This document shows positions 1 through 7,764 of a DNA stretch of 64,000 nt, piece by piece. Source of the stretch: CAADGN01 sp035443945 (lineage in GTDB: Bacteria; Planctomycetota; Phycisphaerae; Phycisphaerales; UBA1924); NCBI GenBank assembly GCA_035443945.1, contig DAOMNQ010000007.1:9377-73376 (forward strand). The letters are read 5' to 3'. The first letter of the stretch is position 1, and every line of letters begins with the position of its first letter. The notes under the pieces were generated by a model that saw nothing but the letters and a program-made list of their open reading frames with translations, was not told the origin of the DNA and searched no databases. A program made the translations under genes and the position numbers.

Positions 1-5
1 CCCCC

Positions 6-257
6 ATGGCGGACCCCATCAAGGCCCACTTCGACGGCCGGGTCTTCGTCCCCGACGAACCCGTGAATCTCCGCCCCGGCCAGCGGGTGCAGGTGCGGCC
101 GGAACACACTGTCCATCCGAACGGCGATCAGACCCCGTCGCCGGACGTCATCGCCGATCGCATCCGCAATATCCGCGAGTACGCCGGGTCCGTGGCCGCG
201 CCCGTCCTGCCGGACGAGGCGCTGCGCCGCGAGAGCATGTATGAAGAGCGCACATGA
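6..257 (+). CDS. AF2212-like antitoxin, partner of PIN toxin
   Basis: Small 83-residue protein. It starts MADPIKAHFDGRVFVPDEPV and continues LRPGQRVQV, the short beta-barrel signature of the AF2212/DUF104 antitoxin group, in which an N-terminal 'F.G..F.P..P..L..G..V' strand pattern precedes a helical, charged tail. In this family the protein neutralises a co-encoded PIN-domain ribonuclease. Its TGA stop overlaps the ATG of the following PIN gene by four bases (ATGA at 254-257), so the two are translationally coupled. The family call rests on the pattern and the partner gene; the C-terminal half (about residues 45-83) is not recognisable by itself. Upstream sequence is outside the window, so the promoter cannot be judged. 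Confidence 0.75.
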   Translation: MADPIKAHFDGRVFVPDEPVNLRPGQRVQVRPEHTVHPNGDQTPSPDVIADRIRNIREYAGSVAAPVLPDEALRRESMYEERT

Positions 258-690
258 GGGTCGCACTCGACACGAACATCGTACTGCGCGTCAAGAATCG
301 CAACGCCCCCTGCGCGACGCGATCCTCAGGACCCTCGAGACGCTCGCACGGAAGGGCGCCGAACCCGTCATGTCCGCGCAATCACTCTTCGAAATGTGGG
401 CCGTCATGACGCGCCCGGCTGAGGCGACTGGCTGGGGTTTCACCCCCGCTCAAGCGCTCGCGCAAACGCAGGAGACGCTCGAACGCCTCGCGGTTCTACC
501 CGACCCACCCGATCTCGTACCGCGCTGGCTTTACCTCTGCACCAGATACGAAGTCAAGGGACGAGCAGCCTACGACGCGCGCTTGGCCGCCTTTGCCGTC
601 GGACACGGCATCCGTGACCTGGTCACGCTCAACGAGGCGGACTTCCGACGCTACGACGAAAACTGCTGCATCGTTCCTGGGGTCGGTTGA
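254..690 (+). pseudogene. PIN-domain toxin (ribonuclease), frameshifted
   Basis: The first codons give MRVALDTNIVLRVKNRNAP, the canonical PIN start with the first catalytic Asp. The frame then runs into nonsense, while the rest of a PIN domain continues one frame away: LRDAILRTLETLARKG, then AQSLFEMWAVMTRP, and finally YDARLAAFAVGHGIRDLVTLNEADFRRY with the late acidic residues of the active site. The change falls at a run of five C at 306-310; one more C would join the halves into a normal protein of about 145 residues. PIN toxins cut RNA (often tRNA or mRNA) when the antitoxin is lost. As written the toxin would be inactive. This may be natural loss, an assembly indel, or, less likely, a programmed -1 shift. 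Confidence 0.75.
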
Positions 691-718
691 GCGAAAAGCG
701 TCCGGCGGCCGCGCCGCC

Positions 719-1501
719 CTACATCTTCTTCCCCACCACCAGCCCCACCACCCCGGCCACCAGGGTCACGCCCGCGCAGACGCCGACCCACATCCAGTGG
801 TTGTTGCCGACCGCGGCGAGCAGGCCCGCCGATGCGCCGGTGATGGCGAAGAGGACGACGGCGAGTGCGAAGGCGCAAGTCGCCACGACGCCGAGCGCCA
901 GGCCGCCGACCAGCCCTGAACCGGGGCCGTCGATCACCTCGGCGACGAAGATGGGCGCGGCGACGGGAGTCGCCTCGGTCTCTGCGCCGGTGGACTCGAA
1001 GAGCGCGGCCGGCTCTCCCCCGACCGCGGACGCGGCTGCCGTTTCCTGACCTCCGCCGAGTACGTCTTCGAGCAGGTCCGCGCCGAGCGAGGTGTCGTCG
1101 CTCTCGCGGGTCAGGTCCAGGAGGCCGGAGCCGGACGCTCCCGCGTCGATCTCGAACCCTGCGCCGAGCGCGGTATCGGTGATCTGGGTCTGGGCCGAGG
1201 GGTCGGCCTCCTCCGCCTCGTCGGCGTCGAAGATGCTGATGCCGGTCTGCTCCTTGGGGTTGTCCGCGCCGAGCGAACTGCCGGAACCGGACGAGGTAAG
1301 GCTGATCGGCTCCAGGTCGTCGGCGAGGGGGATGGCGTCGTCGCCGCCCGCGAGCAGGTCCACCTGCTCGCGTTTGAAGACCAGCCGATCGCGGTCGCGG
1401 AACTCCTGCAACTGTCCGCTGGCGGCCATCTGCTTGACATCCGCCTCGGACTTGCCGAGTTTCGCAGCCGCCTCTTCGAGCGAGTAGAACATCTTGGCCA
1501 T
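719..1501 (-). CDS. Helix-turn-helix (excisionase/MerR-like) protein with two C-terminal membrane helices
   Basis: The start at 1501 gives MAKMFYSLEEAAAKLGKSEADVKQ, a MerR/excisionase-type winged HTH in the first 45 residues, followed by FRDRDRLVFKREQVDLL. A long acidic Ser/Gly/Ala-rich linker (about residues 55-170) has no fold that I recognise. Two hydrophobic helices lie near the C terminus (around GLALGVVATCAFALAVVLFA and GVCAGVTLVAGVVGLVVG), ending KKM. This suggests a membrane-tethered DNA- or peptide-binding protein with its N terminus in the cytoplasm. In-frame codons extend upstream to 1546, but the HTH begins exactly at this Met. Target and role are unknown. It is divergent from the phosphoesterase that starts at 1602. 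Confidence 0.7.
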   Translation of the reverse strand: MAKMFYSLEEAAAKLGKSEADVKQMAASGQLQEFRDRDRLVFKREQVDLLAGGDDAIPLADDLEPISLTSSGSGSSLGADNPKEQTGISIFDADEAEEADPSAQTQITDTALGAGFEIDAGASGSGLLDLTRESDDTSLGADLLEDVLGGGQETAAASAVGGEPAALFESTGAETEATPVAAPIFVAEVIDGPGSGLVGGLALGVVATCAFALAVVLFAITGASAGLLAAVGNNHWMWVGVCAGVTLVAGVVGLVVGKKM

Positions 1502-1601
1502 GACGACTCTCCGCGTGCCGATCGTTTCTGGTGGGGCGTGCCTCACGCCCGCCGACGGTGCATCATACTCGCCCCGCCCGCCCAGCCCAGCGAGCCACCC
1601 G

Positions 1602-2423
1602 ATGACCCCCGAGCACCCCGAGGCCGCCTACCGCCGACCCGTCCCTCCCTACCCCATCGAAACCCACGAACTCCGCCTCCCCTCGCTCCCGGCAGCGCTG
1701 GACGGCCTCCGCATCCTGCACTTATCCGACCTGCACGTCCGCCGCCTGAGCCTGAGATCGGGCCTGATGGCCCGCACGCTGGAGGCTCTCCATGTCACGC
1801 CCGCCGACCTTGTGCTGCTCACCGGCGACTACGCGGACCGGCCCGGGCACGAGCGCGCCGCTCTTCGGACGCTTTGCGCCCTCGCCGTGGCGTGGCGATC
1901 GCGTCACGGAGCGGCCGCGGTTTTCGGCAACCACGACACGGCTCTGATGCGACGCCTTGCGCGCACCGTCCTCGGCATCCGATGCATCGACACGGGCGCC
2001 ATTGACCTCGCCGGCCTCCCCGTGCGCATCCTCGGCGCGTCGTACCCCGAGGACCTCTTTGCGGCGGCGCTCTCGCGTTCGGAGGACGACCGCTTCGAGA
2101 TCGCTCTCGTGCATGACCCGGTGGCCGCGATGGCGGCGGCGGAACTGCGCGTGCCGCTCGTGCTCGCCGGGCACACGCACGGGGGGCAGGTGCGCCTCTC
2201 GCCGCGGGCGATCCCGCACACCTCGTCGGACCTGCCGGCGTCGCTCGCGTCGGGCATCCTGCGGATCGACGGCACGCTCTGCTGCATCAGCCGGGGGCTG
2301 GGCGATGCGATGCTGCCGCTGCGGCTCAACTGCCCCCCCCATGCGCCGCTGTATGTTCTGCGCCGGTCGATGGAGGACCATGGCCCGTCGCAGCGCGCGC
2401 CGCGGAGTCTCCGACCGTGGTAG
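1602..2423 (+). CDS. Calcineurin-like metallophosphoesterase
   Basis: 273 residues. All metal-binding blocks of the calcineurin-like fold are present in order: LHLSDLHV, LLTGDYAD, VFGNHDT, ALVHDP and LAGHTHGGQVRL. These give the Asp, His and Asn ligands for a dinuclear metal centre and the catalytic GNHD and GHTHGG motifs. The arrangement is closest to the YkuE/YaeI-type phosphohydrolases, some of which act on UDP-sugar lipids. No signal peptide or membrane helix is obvious, so it is probably cytoplasmic or peripheral. The Met at 1602 was chosen because the conserved domain starts about 30 residues later; earlier in-frame codons translate to low-complexity sequence. The substrate cannot be assigned. 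Confidence 0.88.
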   Translation: MTPEHPEAAYRRPVPPYPIETHELRLPSLPAALDGLRILHLSDLHVRRLSLRSGLMARTLEALHVTPADLVLLTGDYADRPGHERAALRTLCALAVAWRSRHGAAAVFGNHDTALMRRLARTVLGIRCIDTGAIDLAGLPVRILGASYPEDLFAAALSRSEDDRFEIALVHDPVAAMAAAELRVPLVLAGHTHGGQVRLSPRAIPHTSSDLPASLASGILRIDGTLCCISRGLGDAMLPLRLNCPPHAPLYVLRRSMEDHGPSQRAPRSLRPW

Positions 2424-2426
2424 CGG

Positions 2427-3017
2427 CTACAGCGACGCGATGATCCCTTCGACCGCCCCGCGCGCCTCGCGCCCCGGCCGTGTGAGGTTGTAGACGACAC
2501 CCGGGGGCGTGCCGTCCAGGACGCGTCGAGAGAGCAGGCCGGCTCCGGTCGCCGAGCGCAGTGCGGCCGCGAGGGCACGATCGGTGATGCCCGGCAGCGC
2601 GGCGCGGATCTCGACGAACCGCCCCCCCCCTTCGCCGACCGCACTCACCGCGGGCAGGGTCCACTTCCGCAGGCCGATTTCCTCGAGGCAGCGCCGGCGG
2701 AGCAGGCCCCAGAGCGACGCGCAGGCAGGCCCGATCCGGGCGCCCCGCACCGTGAGCACGAGTTCCGGGCGGAGGGGGTGGCCGTAGCCGGGGTTCCGGC
2801 GCATCCAGCCGTGGGCGGTGGCGAACTCGACGGTATCGCGGAGTACGGACCTGCCCACGCTGAGGCGGTGCATGAGGCCGATGAACCGCGCCCCGGTCGA
2901 GTCGCGGCTCTCGGCCGCCCCGTGGACCTCGGCGATCACGGGCACGCACCATCGGCGATGGAAGAGGTTCACCAGCGCCTCGGGGCAAGCCCTCACTTTC
3001 GCTCCAGCCCCTGCCAT
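2427..3017 (-). CDS. HxlR-family winged-helix transcriptional regulator
   Basis: Starts KVRACPEALVNLFHRRWCVPVIAEV. This matches the HxlR/MarR-like 'C...L.....+W...I+..L' opening, with Cys and Trp at the usual places. It is followed by the recognition region (GLMHRLSVGRSVLRDTVEFATAHGWMRRN), and a second, more divergent winged-helix-like half follows from about residue 115. HxlR proteins often sense electrophiles or aldehydes through the N-terminal Cys. The gene is divergent from a VOC-family gene, and a perfect 9-bp palindrome sits between them (3085-3105), which would be the natural operator. The alternative Met at 3035 adds six residues. Codons further upstream are repeat-like and charged and are unlikely to be translated. 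Confidence 0.72.
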   Translation of the reverse strand: MAGAGAKVRACPEALVNLFHRRWCVPVIAEVHGAAESRDSTGARFIGLMHRLSVGRSVLRDTVEFATAHGWMRRNPGYGHPLRPELVLTVRGARIGPACASLWGLLRRRCLEEIGLRKWTLPAVSAVGEGGGRFVEIRAALPGITDRALAAALRSATGAGLLSRRVLDGTPPGVVYNLTRPGREARGAVEGIIASL

Positions 3018-3084
3018 CCGTGGCCCCTCAGCCATTCGGCCTTTGCGCTTCTGCCTTTGCTCTTCGGCCTCCGGCCTTGACTTC

Positions 3085-3105
3085 AAAGTATAGCCACTAT
3101 ACTTT
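3085..3105. promoter_or_regulatory. Perfect 9-3-9 palindrome, candidate HxlR operator
   Basis: AAAGTATAG, CCA, CTATACTTT: a perfect 9-base inverted repeat with a 3-base centre, AT-rich in a very GC-rich genome. It lies about 68 bases upstream of the HxlR start and 50 bases upstream of the VOC gene, in the only place where both promoters can lie. Its length and symmetry suit a winged-helix dimer. Confidence 0.65.
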
Positions 3106-3154
3106 ATGCCAATCGCCCCCGCAACCCGCGGCGGCCCAGCCACGGAGCCAGACC

Positions 3155-3535
3155 ATGCCCGGCACGCCCCAATACGACGGCGGACTGACGATCTCGACCC
3201 AGGTCAGCAGCCTCGACAAGGCCATCGACTGGTACACCAACGTCCTCGGCATGAAACTCCTCTACCGGGTCGACCACATCGGATGGGCCGAGGTCGCCAG
3301 CCCCGTCGCACGGGTCAACGTCGGCCTCTCGCAGGTCGATCGCCCCAGGGTCGGCGCAGGCCCCGTCCCCACCTGGGGCGTCCACGACATCGACAAGGCA
3401 CGCTCCACGCTCGAATCGCACAAGGTCCGCTTCGACGGCGACACCATCACCATCGAGGGCATGGTCCGGCTCGCTACATTCTTCGACCCCGACGGCAACG
3501 CCTTCATGCTCTACCAGAGCCTCTCCCAGCAGTAG
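3155..3535 (+). CDS. VOC-family (glyoxalase/bleomycin-resistance fold) protein
   Basis: 126 residues forming one VOC module: ISTQVSSLDKAIDWYTNVLGMKLLYRV at the N terminus and ATFFDPDGNAFMLYQSL at the C terminus, the two beta-alpha-beta-beta-beta halves. The metal ligands normally seen (His/Glu) are poorly conserved here: the start reads GLTISTQV with no His, although a Glu is present in IEGM. It may therefore be a binding protein or a variant lyase/dioxygenase rather than glyoxalase I. It is divergent from the HxlR regulator, which suggests a regulated detoxification or stress role. The stop codon TAG lies inside the terminal inverted repeat of the element at 3533-3666. Confidence 0.8.
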   Translation: MPGTPQYDGGLTISTQVSSLDKAIDWYTNVLGMKLLYRVDHIGWAEVASPVARVNVGLSQVDRPRVGAGPVPTWGVHDIDKARSTLESHKVRFDGDTITIEGMVRLATFFDPDGNAFMLYQSLSQQ

Positions 3536-3666
3536 AACCTATCCCCAAACCCATGATTCACCACAGAGACACAGAGGGCACAGAGAGAAAGAGCTTGTTT
3601 TTCCGCCTCTGTGATCTCTGTGTCTCTGTGGTGAAGTTGAATCTTGAGGATATGGGATAGGTTCTA
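3533..3666. repeat. 134-bp nested palindromic element (MITE/REP-like)
   Basis: The ends are perfect 13-base inverted repeats (TAGAACCTATCCC at 3533-3545, GGGATAGGTTCTA at 3654-3666). Inside them is a perfect 20-base inverted repeat, TTCACCACAGAGACACAGAG at 3557-3576 with its complement at 3616-3635. The whole can fold into one long cruciform. The left end provides the stop codon of the VOC gene. The 'CACAGAGACACAGAG' core is much more AT-rich than its surroundings. No transposase is nearby, so it would be mobilised in trans if at all. Confidence 0.75.
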
Positions 3667-3683
3667 ACCTCCCTCTGTTCAGG

Positions 3684-3705
3684 GGCGGGGCTTTGCAAGC
3701 CCGCC
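3684..3705. repeat. Short GC hairpin upstream of DUF6265 gene
   Basis: GGCGGGGCTT, TGC, AAGCCCGCC forms a stem with one bulged G. The same family of hairpin (GCGGGGCCT, loop, AGGCCCCGC) forms the terminator at 27695. Only a weak T-run follows, so it is recorded as a REP-like hairpin or weak terminator. It sits just before the ATG at 3721 and could affect translation. Confidence 0.4.
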
Positions 3706-3720
3706 TTCCCGGAGATTCCC

Positions 3721-4209
3721 ATGCCCACCACGCTCCTCCCCATCCTCGTCTCCTGTCTCTTCGCGCCACAGTCCTCACCCCCCCCTCCCGACCTTGCGGA
3801 CTTCGCCTGGCTCAGGGGCGAGTGGCGGGCCGAGACGGAGCGCGGGACGATCGTTGAGACCTGGGGTCGACCGGAGGGCGACGCGCTCCTCGGCATGATG
3901 CGGATCACCGAGAGCGGCCACGCCCGCCTGTACGAGATCTTCGTCATCGAGCGCGACGGCGACGACCTCGCCCTCCGCGTGCGCCACTTCAACCGCGGCC
4001 TTGTGCCGTGGGAGGCCGAGCGCGACGGCCCGATGACCTTTCCGCTGCTGCGCGCCGAGAACAATCACGCGATCTTTGAGGATGCCGCCCGCGCCTTCCC
4101 GCGCCGGATCGTCTACACGCGCGACGGGGACCGCCTGGAGGTTCGCCTCGAGCCCGCCCCGGACGCCGCCGTCGCCCCGCGCGCCTTCGACTTCCAGCGC
4201 GTCCCCTGA
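3721..4209 (+). CDS. Exported DUF6265-type protein
   Basis: 162 residues. It begins MPTTLLPILVSCLFAPQSSPPPP, a short signal-peptide-like segment, and continues LADFAWLRGEWRAETERGTIVETWGRPEGDALLGMMR. The 'F.WL.G.W......... EE.W....G..LLG..R' arrangement is typical of the DUF6265 lipocalin/FABP-like family. The second half (FNRGLVPWEAE, FPRRIVYTRDGDRLEVRLE) continues the beta-barrel. Function in the family is unknown; a periplasmic small-ligand binding role is plausible. It stands alone between the repeat element and the FMN reductase. Confidence 0.7.
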   Translation: MPTTLLPILVSCLFAPQSSPPPPDLADFAWLRGEWRAETERGTIVETWGRPEGDALLGMMRITESGHARLYEIFVIERDGDDLALRVRHFNRGLVPWEAERDGPMTFPLLRAENNHAIFEDAARAFPRRIVYTRDGDRLEVRLEPAPDAAVAPRAFDFQRVP

Positions 4210-4264
4210 CCCCTGTTCCCCCACTCCCCCCGCATACCATCCCCGAACCCCGGGGAACATCGCC

Positions 4265-4846
4265 ATGCCCAGCCCGAAAGTCCTTGCCTTTGCCGGCAGC
4301 GCGCGCCGCGACTCGATGAACAAGAAACTGCTCCGCGTCGCGGCGGCCGGCGCGCAGGAGGCCGGCGCGACCGTCACGCTCCTCGACCTCGCCGACTACC
4401 CGCTCCCGATCTACGACGGCGACCTCGAAGCCGCCGAGGGCATCCCCGACAACGCTCACCGCCTCAAGGACCACTTCCTTCAGCACCACGCGCTGCTGAT
4501 CGCCTGCCCCGAGTACAACTCGTCGATCACGCCGCTGCTGAAAAACACGATCGACTGGGTCTCCCGCCCGCGCGACGCCGACGGCGGGCCGCTCGGATGC
4601 TTCAAGGGCAAGACCGCGGGCCTGGTCGCGGCGAGCGGCGGCAACCTCGGCGGGCTGCGCGGCCTGGTGCACGTCCGCGCCATTCTCTCCAACATCGCCG
4701 TCCTCGTCGTGCCCGAGCAGTTCGCGCTCGCGAAGGGCGACACCGCCTTCGATGAGGCGGGCCGACTGAAGGACGCGGGCGCGGAGAAACTGGCGAAGGC
4801 TGTCGGCGCGGCTGCGACCCGCGTCGCGGCGAGCCTGCTGCGCTGA
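4265..4846 (+). CDS. NADPH-dependent FMN reductase (flavodoxin-like fold)
   Basis: 193 residues. KVLAFAGSARRDSMNKKL is the FMN-phosphate loop of the NADPH-dependent FMN reductase/ChrR/azoreductase family. LIACPEYNSSITPLLKNTIDW is the second flavin-binding block, and AASGGNLGGLRG closes the isoalloxazine site. Such enzymes reduce quinones, azo compounds or chromate with NAD(P)H. The Met at 4265 sits directly before the first strand. It is cytoplasmic and not obviously in an operon; the M61-like peptidase gene is convergent. Confidence 0.88.
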   Translation: MPSPKVLAFAGSARRDSMNKKLLRVAAAGAQEAGATVTLLDLADYPLPIYDGDLEAAEGIPDNAHRLKDHFLQHHALLIACPEYNSSITPLLKNTIDWVSRPRDADGGPLGCFKGKTAGLVAASGGNLGGLRGLVHVRAILSNIAVLVVPEQFALAKGDTAFDEAGRLKDAGAEKLAKAVGAAATRVAASLLR

Positions 4847-4924
4847 ACACCGTCATGCGGTGGACGCCCGGCGCTCTCTGCAGATGCACGCCGCGATGCC
4901 GCTCTGTGCACCAGGCGCGTGCGC

Positions 4925-6676
4925 TCAGTCGCCTTTGAAGAGGGCCGCCTCGGCTTCGGGCGTGGGCGTGAGACGCCGCACGACGCCTCCGGGAATGCGT
5001 CGCGGGACGACCCGGAGCGCGACGGGGTCCGCGTCGGCGCGATGCACCCAGATGGTGACGGGGTCGGCCGTCGGATCGATCATCGCGAGACCGAACGGGA
5101 ACGACGTGCTGAGCGTGTCGGCGAGGCGTGCGCCGTCCGTGCGAGCGGGCGCGAGGCCGCCGATGACGTCGCCCTGCCGGAAGCCTGCTTCTGCGGCGGG
5201 TCCGGCGGGGTCGATCTCGACGACGCGTCCGAAGCCCTCGCCGTCCTCGGTCCGCAGGCCGACGTAGGCGAGTTCGGCAGGAAACTCGCGCCATTCGTAT
5301 CCCAGCGAGAGGAGCGCGTCGCGGACGGTCGGCGCTTCGGCTCCGGTGATGTGCCGTGATGCGAAGTCCGCAAGCCCGAGGCCGCCGAGGCGCGCCAGGA
5401 TTGTCTCGTCGGAATATCGCATCTCTCGTTCCGCGATCATCTCGCGGAGCATGACGGCCAGCCCGCCGTGCCCGCGTCGTCGCAGTTCGGCGTCGAGCGA
5501 GAGCGCGAGGACCGCTCCACCCTTGTAGGCCATTGTCTCGCGCGGGCCGTCGCCGTCGCGCCAAGGTTCGTCCGCGCCGATGAAGGGCGTGGAGCCGAAC
5601 GCGGACCCCGCCGCGTCGCGCTCGATTTCGAGCATCCGGGTGGCGAACCACTCGCGGGGGAGCACGCCGCAGGCCGCGCCGTGCCAGAGCGAGAGATAGT
5701 CGGTGAAACCTTCCTTGAACCAGACGGTGCGCTCGGGTTCGGCCTCCCGGAGCACGCCGCCGAGCCAGGTGTGGAAGAGTTCGTGGCAGATGAGATGCCG
5801 GTAGTACGGCGAGTCGAGGAGCCAGTCCGGCGAGCCCGGCGGGAGCCCGACGACCAGGCCGTGGTCCGTGAGGTAGCCGCCGCCGGTCGTGCCGCTGATG
5901 CAGATCCGCACCGGACGGTGCGGCGGTGCGTGCAGCGTCGCGGCGACGTGCGCGACGAAGGCGCTAGCGACCTCCAGCGTTTTCTCCGCGGCGCGGTCGC
6001 CGGGTGCGAACTGGAAGACCTCGATCGCCACCCCGTCCGTTTCCGCTCGGCGCACTTCGAGGGGCGCACCGACGGCGTAGATGGCGTGCTCACCGGGCGG
6101 CGGGAGTTCGACGTTCAGCCGCCCCGTCGCGTCGCCGGCCCAGCCTGTGAAGGCCATCGATGCGGCCGGCATGTCGAAGGTGATCGTCCTCGCGATTCCC
6201 TCGAGCGCCGAGCCGCGGATCTCGGCGATGGTGTTCGCCGTCGCGCACGCGAGGTATCGGCCGTCTGCCGCGGGGAGGATGGTGCGCGCTCGCTGTTCTT
6301 CGGAGCCGATCGGAAGCACCGGGATCGTGTACGTCACGCGCAGCGAACCGTCCCAGTCCTCCGGGATGACGAACGGTCGAGACTGTCCCATCTCGGCCGA
6401 CAGCGGCGGGTCCGCGCTCGTGACGACGAAGTACGGCCGGTCGAGGTCGGGCCAGCCTCCCCACCCGTCGAGCACGAGCGACCATGTGCCGTCATGACGT
6501 GTCAATCCGCTCGCGGCCATCGTCACTTCGATGAGCATTGGGTCGCGGGATGGGTCGTAGCGCAGCGTGTAGGCGCACTGCGGTTGTGCCGCCGCCCAGC
6601 CGCCCACGACCGTAACGGCGGCGGCGGCGCACCATCGCCCGAGTCCAACGATCGACGGATCGCGGTGGTGGTGCAT
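4925..6676 (-). CDS. Exported M61-like gluzincin aminopeptidase with C-terminal PDZ domain
   Basis: 583 residues. The N terminus has a basic start and a hydrophobic AAAAVTVVGGWAAAQ signal with an Ala-X-Ala site. The zinc motif HELFH is at residues 298-302, with the third ligand in WFKEGFTDYLS about 25 residues on, the gluzincin pattern of M1/M61 peptidases. A PDZ domain follows from about residue 480 (YVGLRTEDGEGFGRVVEIDPAGPAAEAGFRQGDVIGGL). M61 glycyl aminopeptidases share this peptidase-plus-PDZ order. It should act in the periplasm or outside the cell. The HELFH and downstream Glu are intact, so activity is likely; specificity is not predictable. Confidence 0.85.
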   Translation of the reverse strand: MHHHRDPSIVGLGRWCAAAAVTVVGGWAAAQPQCAYTLRYDPSRDPMLIEVTMAASGLTRHDGTWSLVLDGWGGWPDLDRPYFVVTSADPPLSAEMGQSRPFVIPEDWDGSLRVTYTIPVLPIGSEEQRARTILPAADGRYLACATANTIAEIRGSALEGIARTITFDMPAASMAFTGWAGDATGRLNVELPPPGEHAIYAVGAPLEVRRAETDGVAIEVFQFAPGDRAAEKTLEVASAFVAHVAATLHAPPHRPVRICISGTTGGGYLTDHGLVVGLPPGSPDWLLDSPYYRHLICHELFHTWLGGVLREAEPERTVWFKEGFTDYLSLWHGAACGVLPREWFATRMLEIERDAAGSAFGSTPFIGADEPWRDGDGPRETMAYKGGAVLALSLDAELRRRGHGGLAVMLREMIAEREMRYSDETILARLGGLGLADFASRHITGAEAPTVRDALLSLGYEWREFPAELAYVGLRTEDGEGFGRVVEIDPAGPAAEAGFRQGDVIGGLAPARTDGARLADTLSTSFPFGLAMIDPTADPVTIWVHRADADPVALRVVPRRIPGGVVRRLTPTPEAEAALFKGD

Positions 6677-6734
6677 CGTCTGGCCCTCCTGCGGGTTCTC
6701 GGGTGTCTACCGAGCGTGGTCTGGCTGGATGCCG

Positions 6735-7382
6735 TCACTCCTCGTCTTCTTCAGCGGGTTTGCGTTCGATGGCGTACTGGCCGCTCATCCAGCGGTAGAA
6801 GTCGGCCATGCGGGCTCGCTCGTCCGCGAAGGGCCAGGTGGGGGCATCGGCAGGAACGGATCGGCCGGTGATCGGGCAAACGGTCGCTGTCGGCGCGCAG
6901 TCCGGCGTGCCCACCCACGGAATGCCCGCCCGCTCCGCCCACGACCCCGGCGCCTCGATGTCGGCGCGGCGCGAGGACTCGCCTGTAACGGCGAGCGTGA
7001 CCCACGCCGTGCGGTGCGGCGGCAGCGCGTGCGCGATGCGGTCGGCCCACTCGACGATGAGCACCGCTGAGCCGTCTGCGAGGCGGTCCCAGCCCAGGGC
7101 GTCGAGGTCGTCCTCGCCGCGGAGGCGGTAGGCGTCGACGTGGACGATGGGCGGCTCGCCGGGTGCGGGGGGCGGGTACTCGTTGACCATGACGAATGTG
7201 GGGCTGGAGACGAGGGCGGGGTCGATGCCGCGGGCCTCGGCGATGGCGCGCACGAGCGTGGTCTTGCCGGCGCCGAGTTCGCCGCGCAGGGCGAGGGCGT
7301 CGCCCGCGCGCAGCGCGCCGGCGAGAGCGCGGCCGAGCGCGGCCGTGTCGTCCAGCGTCCGCAGTTCGATCTCCGCGTGCAT
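6735..7382 (-). CDS. tsaE: TsaE (tRNA t6A ATPase) fused to a degenerate YacG-like zinc-finger domain
   Basis: 215 residues. The first 150 are TsaE: Walker A GELGAGKTT (34-42), SSPTFVMVNEY, VHVDAYRL and LIVEWADR. TsaE is the ATPase that supports TsaBCD in making threonylcarbamoyl-adenosine at position 37 of ANN-decoding tRNAs. From about residue 165 there is an extension not found in standard TsaE (150-160 aa). CPITGRSVP, then WPFADERARMADFYRWMSGQ, aligns without gaps to the YacG block 'CPTCGK ... PFCSKRCQLIDLGEW', but three of the four zinc Cys are replaced (T, A, A). YacG binds zinc and inhibits gyrase; this copy probably cannot bind zinc. Met 7382 was chosen at the first strand of TsaE. It is divergent from the BFD-like gene. 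Confidence 0.88.
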   Translation of the reverse strand: MHAEIELRTLDDTAALGRALAGALRAGDALALRGELGAGKTTLVRAIAEARGIDPALVSSPTFVMVNEYPPPAPGEPPIVHVDAYRLRGEDDLDALGWDRLADGSAVLIVEWADRIAHALPPHRTAWVTLAVTGESSRRADIEAPGSWAERAGIPWVGTPDCAPTATVCPITGRSVPADAPTWPFADERARMADFYRWMSGQYAIERKPAEEDEE

Positions 7383-7417
7383 CGACGAAGGATACGCCCC
7401 CGCGCGTACCATCCCGC

Positions 7418-7726
7418 ATGGACCCGGACGACCATGTCTGCCTGTGCTTCCGGGTGTCGCTGCGGAAGATCAGGACGTTCCTGGCGGTCGAGAACCCGCC
7501 GGTGGCTTCGCTGATCTCGGAGTGCCTCAGCGCGGGGACGGGTTGCCACTGGTGCGTGCCGTTTCTGGAGCACCTGCACGCGCAGCACGCGCGGGGCGAG
7601 ACGCCGGACCTGAAGGTCTCTCCGCAGCGCTATGCGGAGGCGCGGCTGAAGTTCCACGAGTCGGGCACGCGCGACGAGGCGGTGGCGCGCGAGGCGGGCG
7701 GAACGCACGACGAGCCGCGACCGTAA
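7418..7726 (+). CDS. BFD-like [2Fe-2S] binding protein
   Basis: 102 residues. DHVCLCFRVSLRKIRTFL is followed by ISECLSAGTGCHWCVPFL, giving the Cys-X-Cys ... Cys-X2-Cys spacing of bacterioferritin-associated ferredoxin and NifU-middle (Fer2_BFD) domains; helices around the Cys pairs fit the fold. The charged C terminus (about 65-102) is extra. BFD proteins release iron from bacterioferritin or transfer electrons; no ferritin gene is visible nearby, so the partner is unknown. The start at 7418 is 35 bases from the divergent tsaE start, so the two promoters must overlap. Confidence 0.78.
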   Translation: MDPDDHVCLCFRVSLRKIRTFLAVENPPVASLISECLSAGTGCHWCVPFLEHLHAQHARGETPDLKVSPQRYAEARLKFHESGTRDEAVAREAGGTHDEPRP

Positions 7727-7764
7727 GGGAGCGGTCCCAAAGCCAGGCGCGCACACAGCATCCG

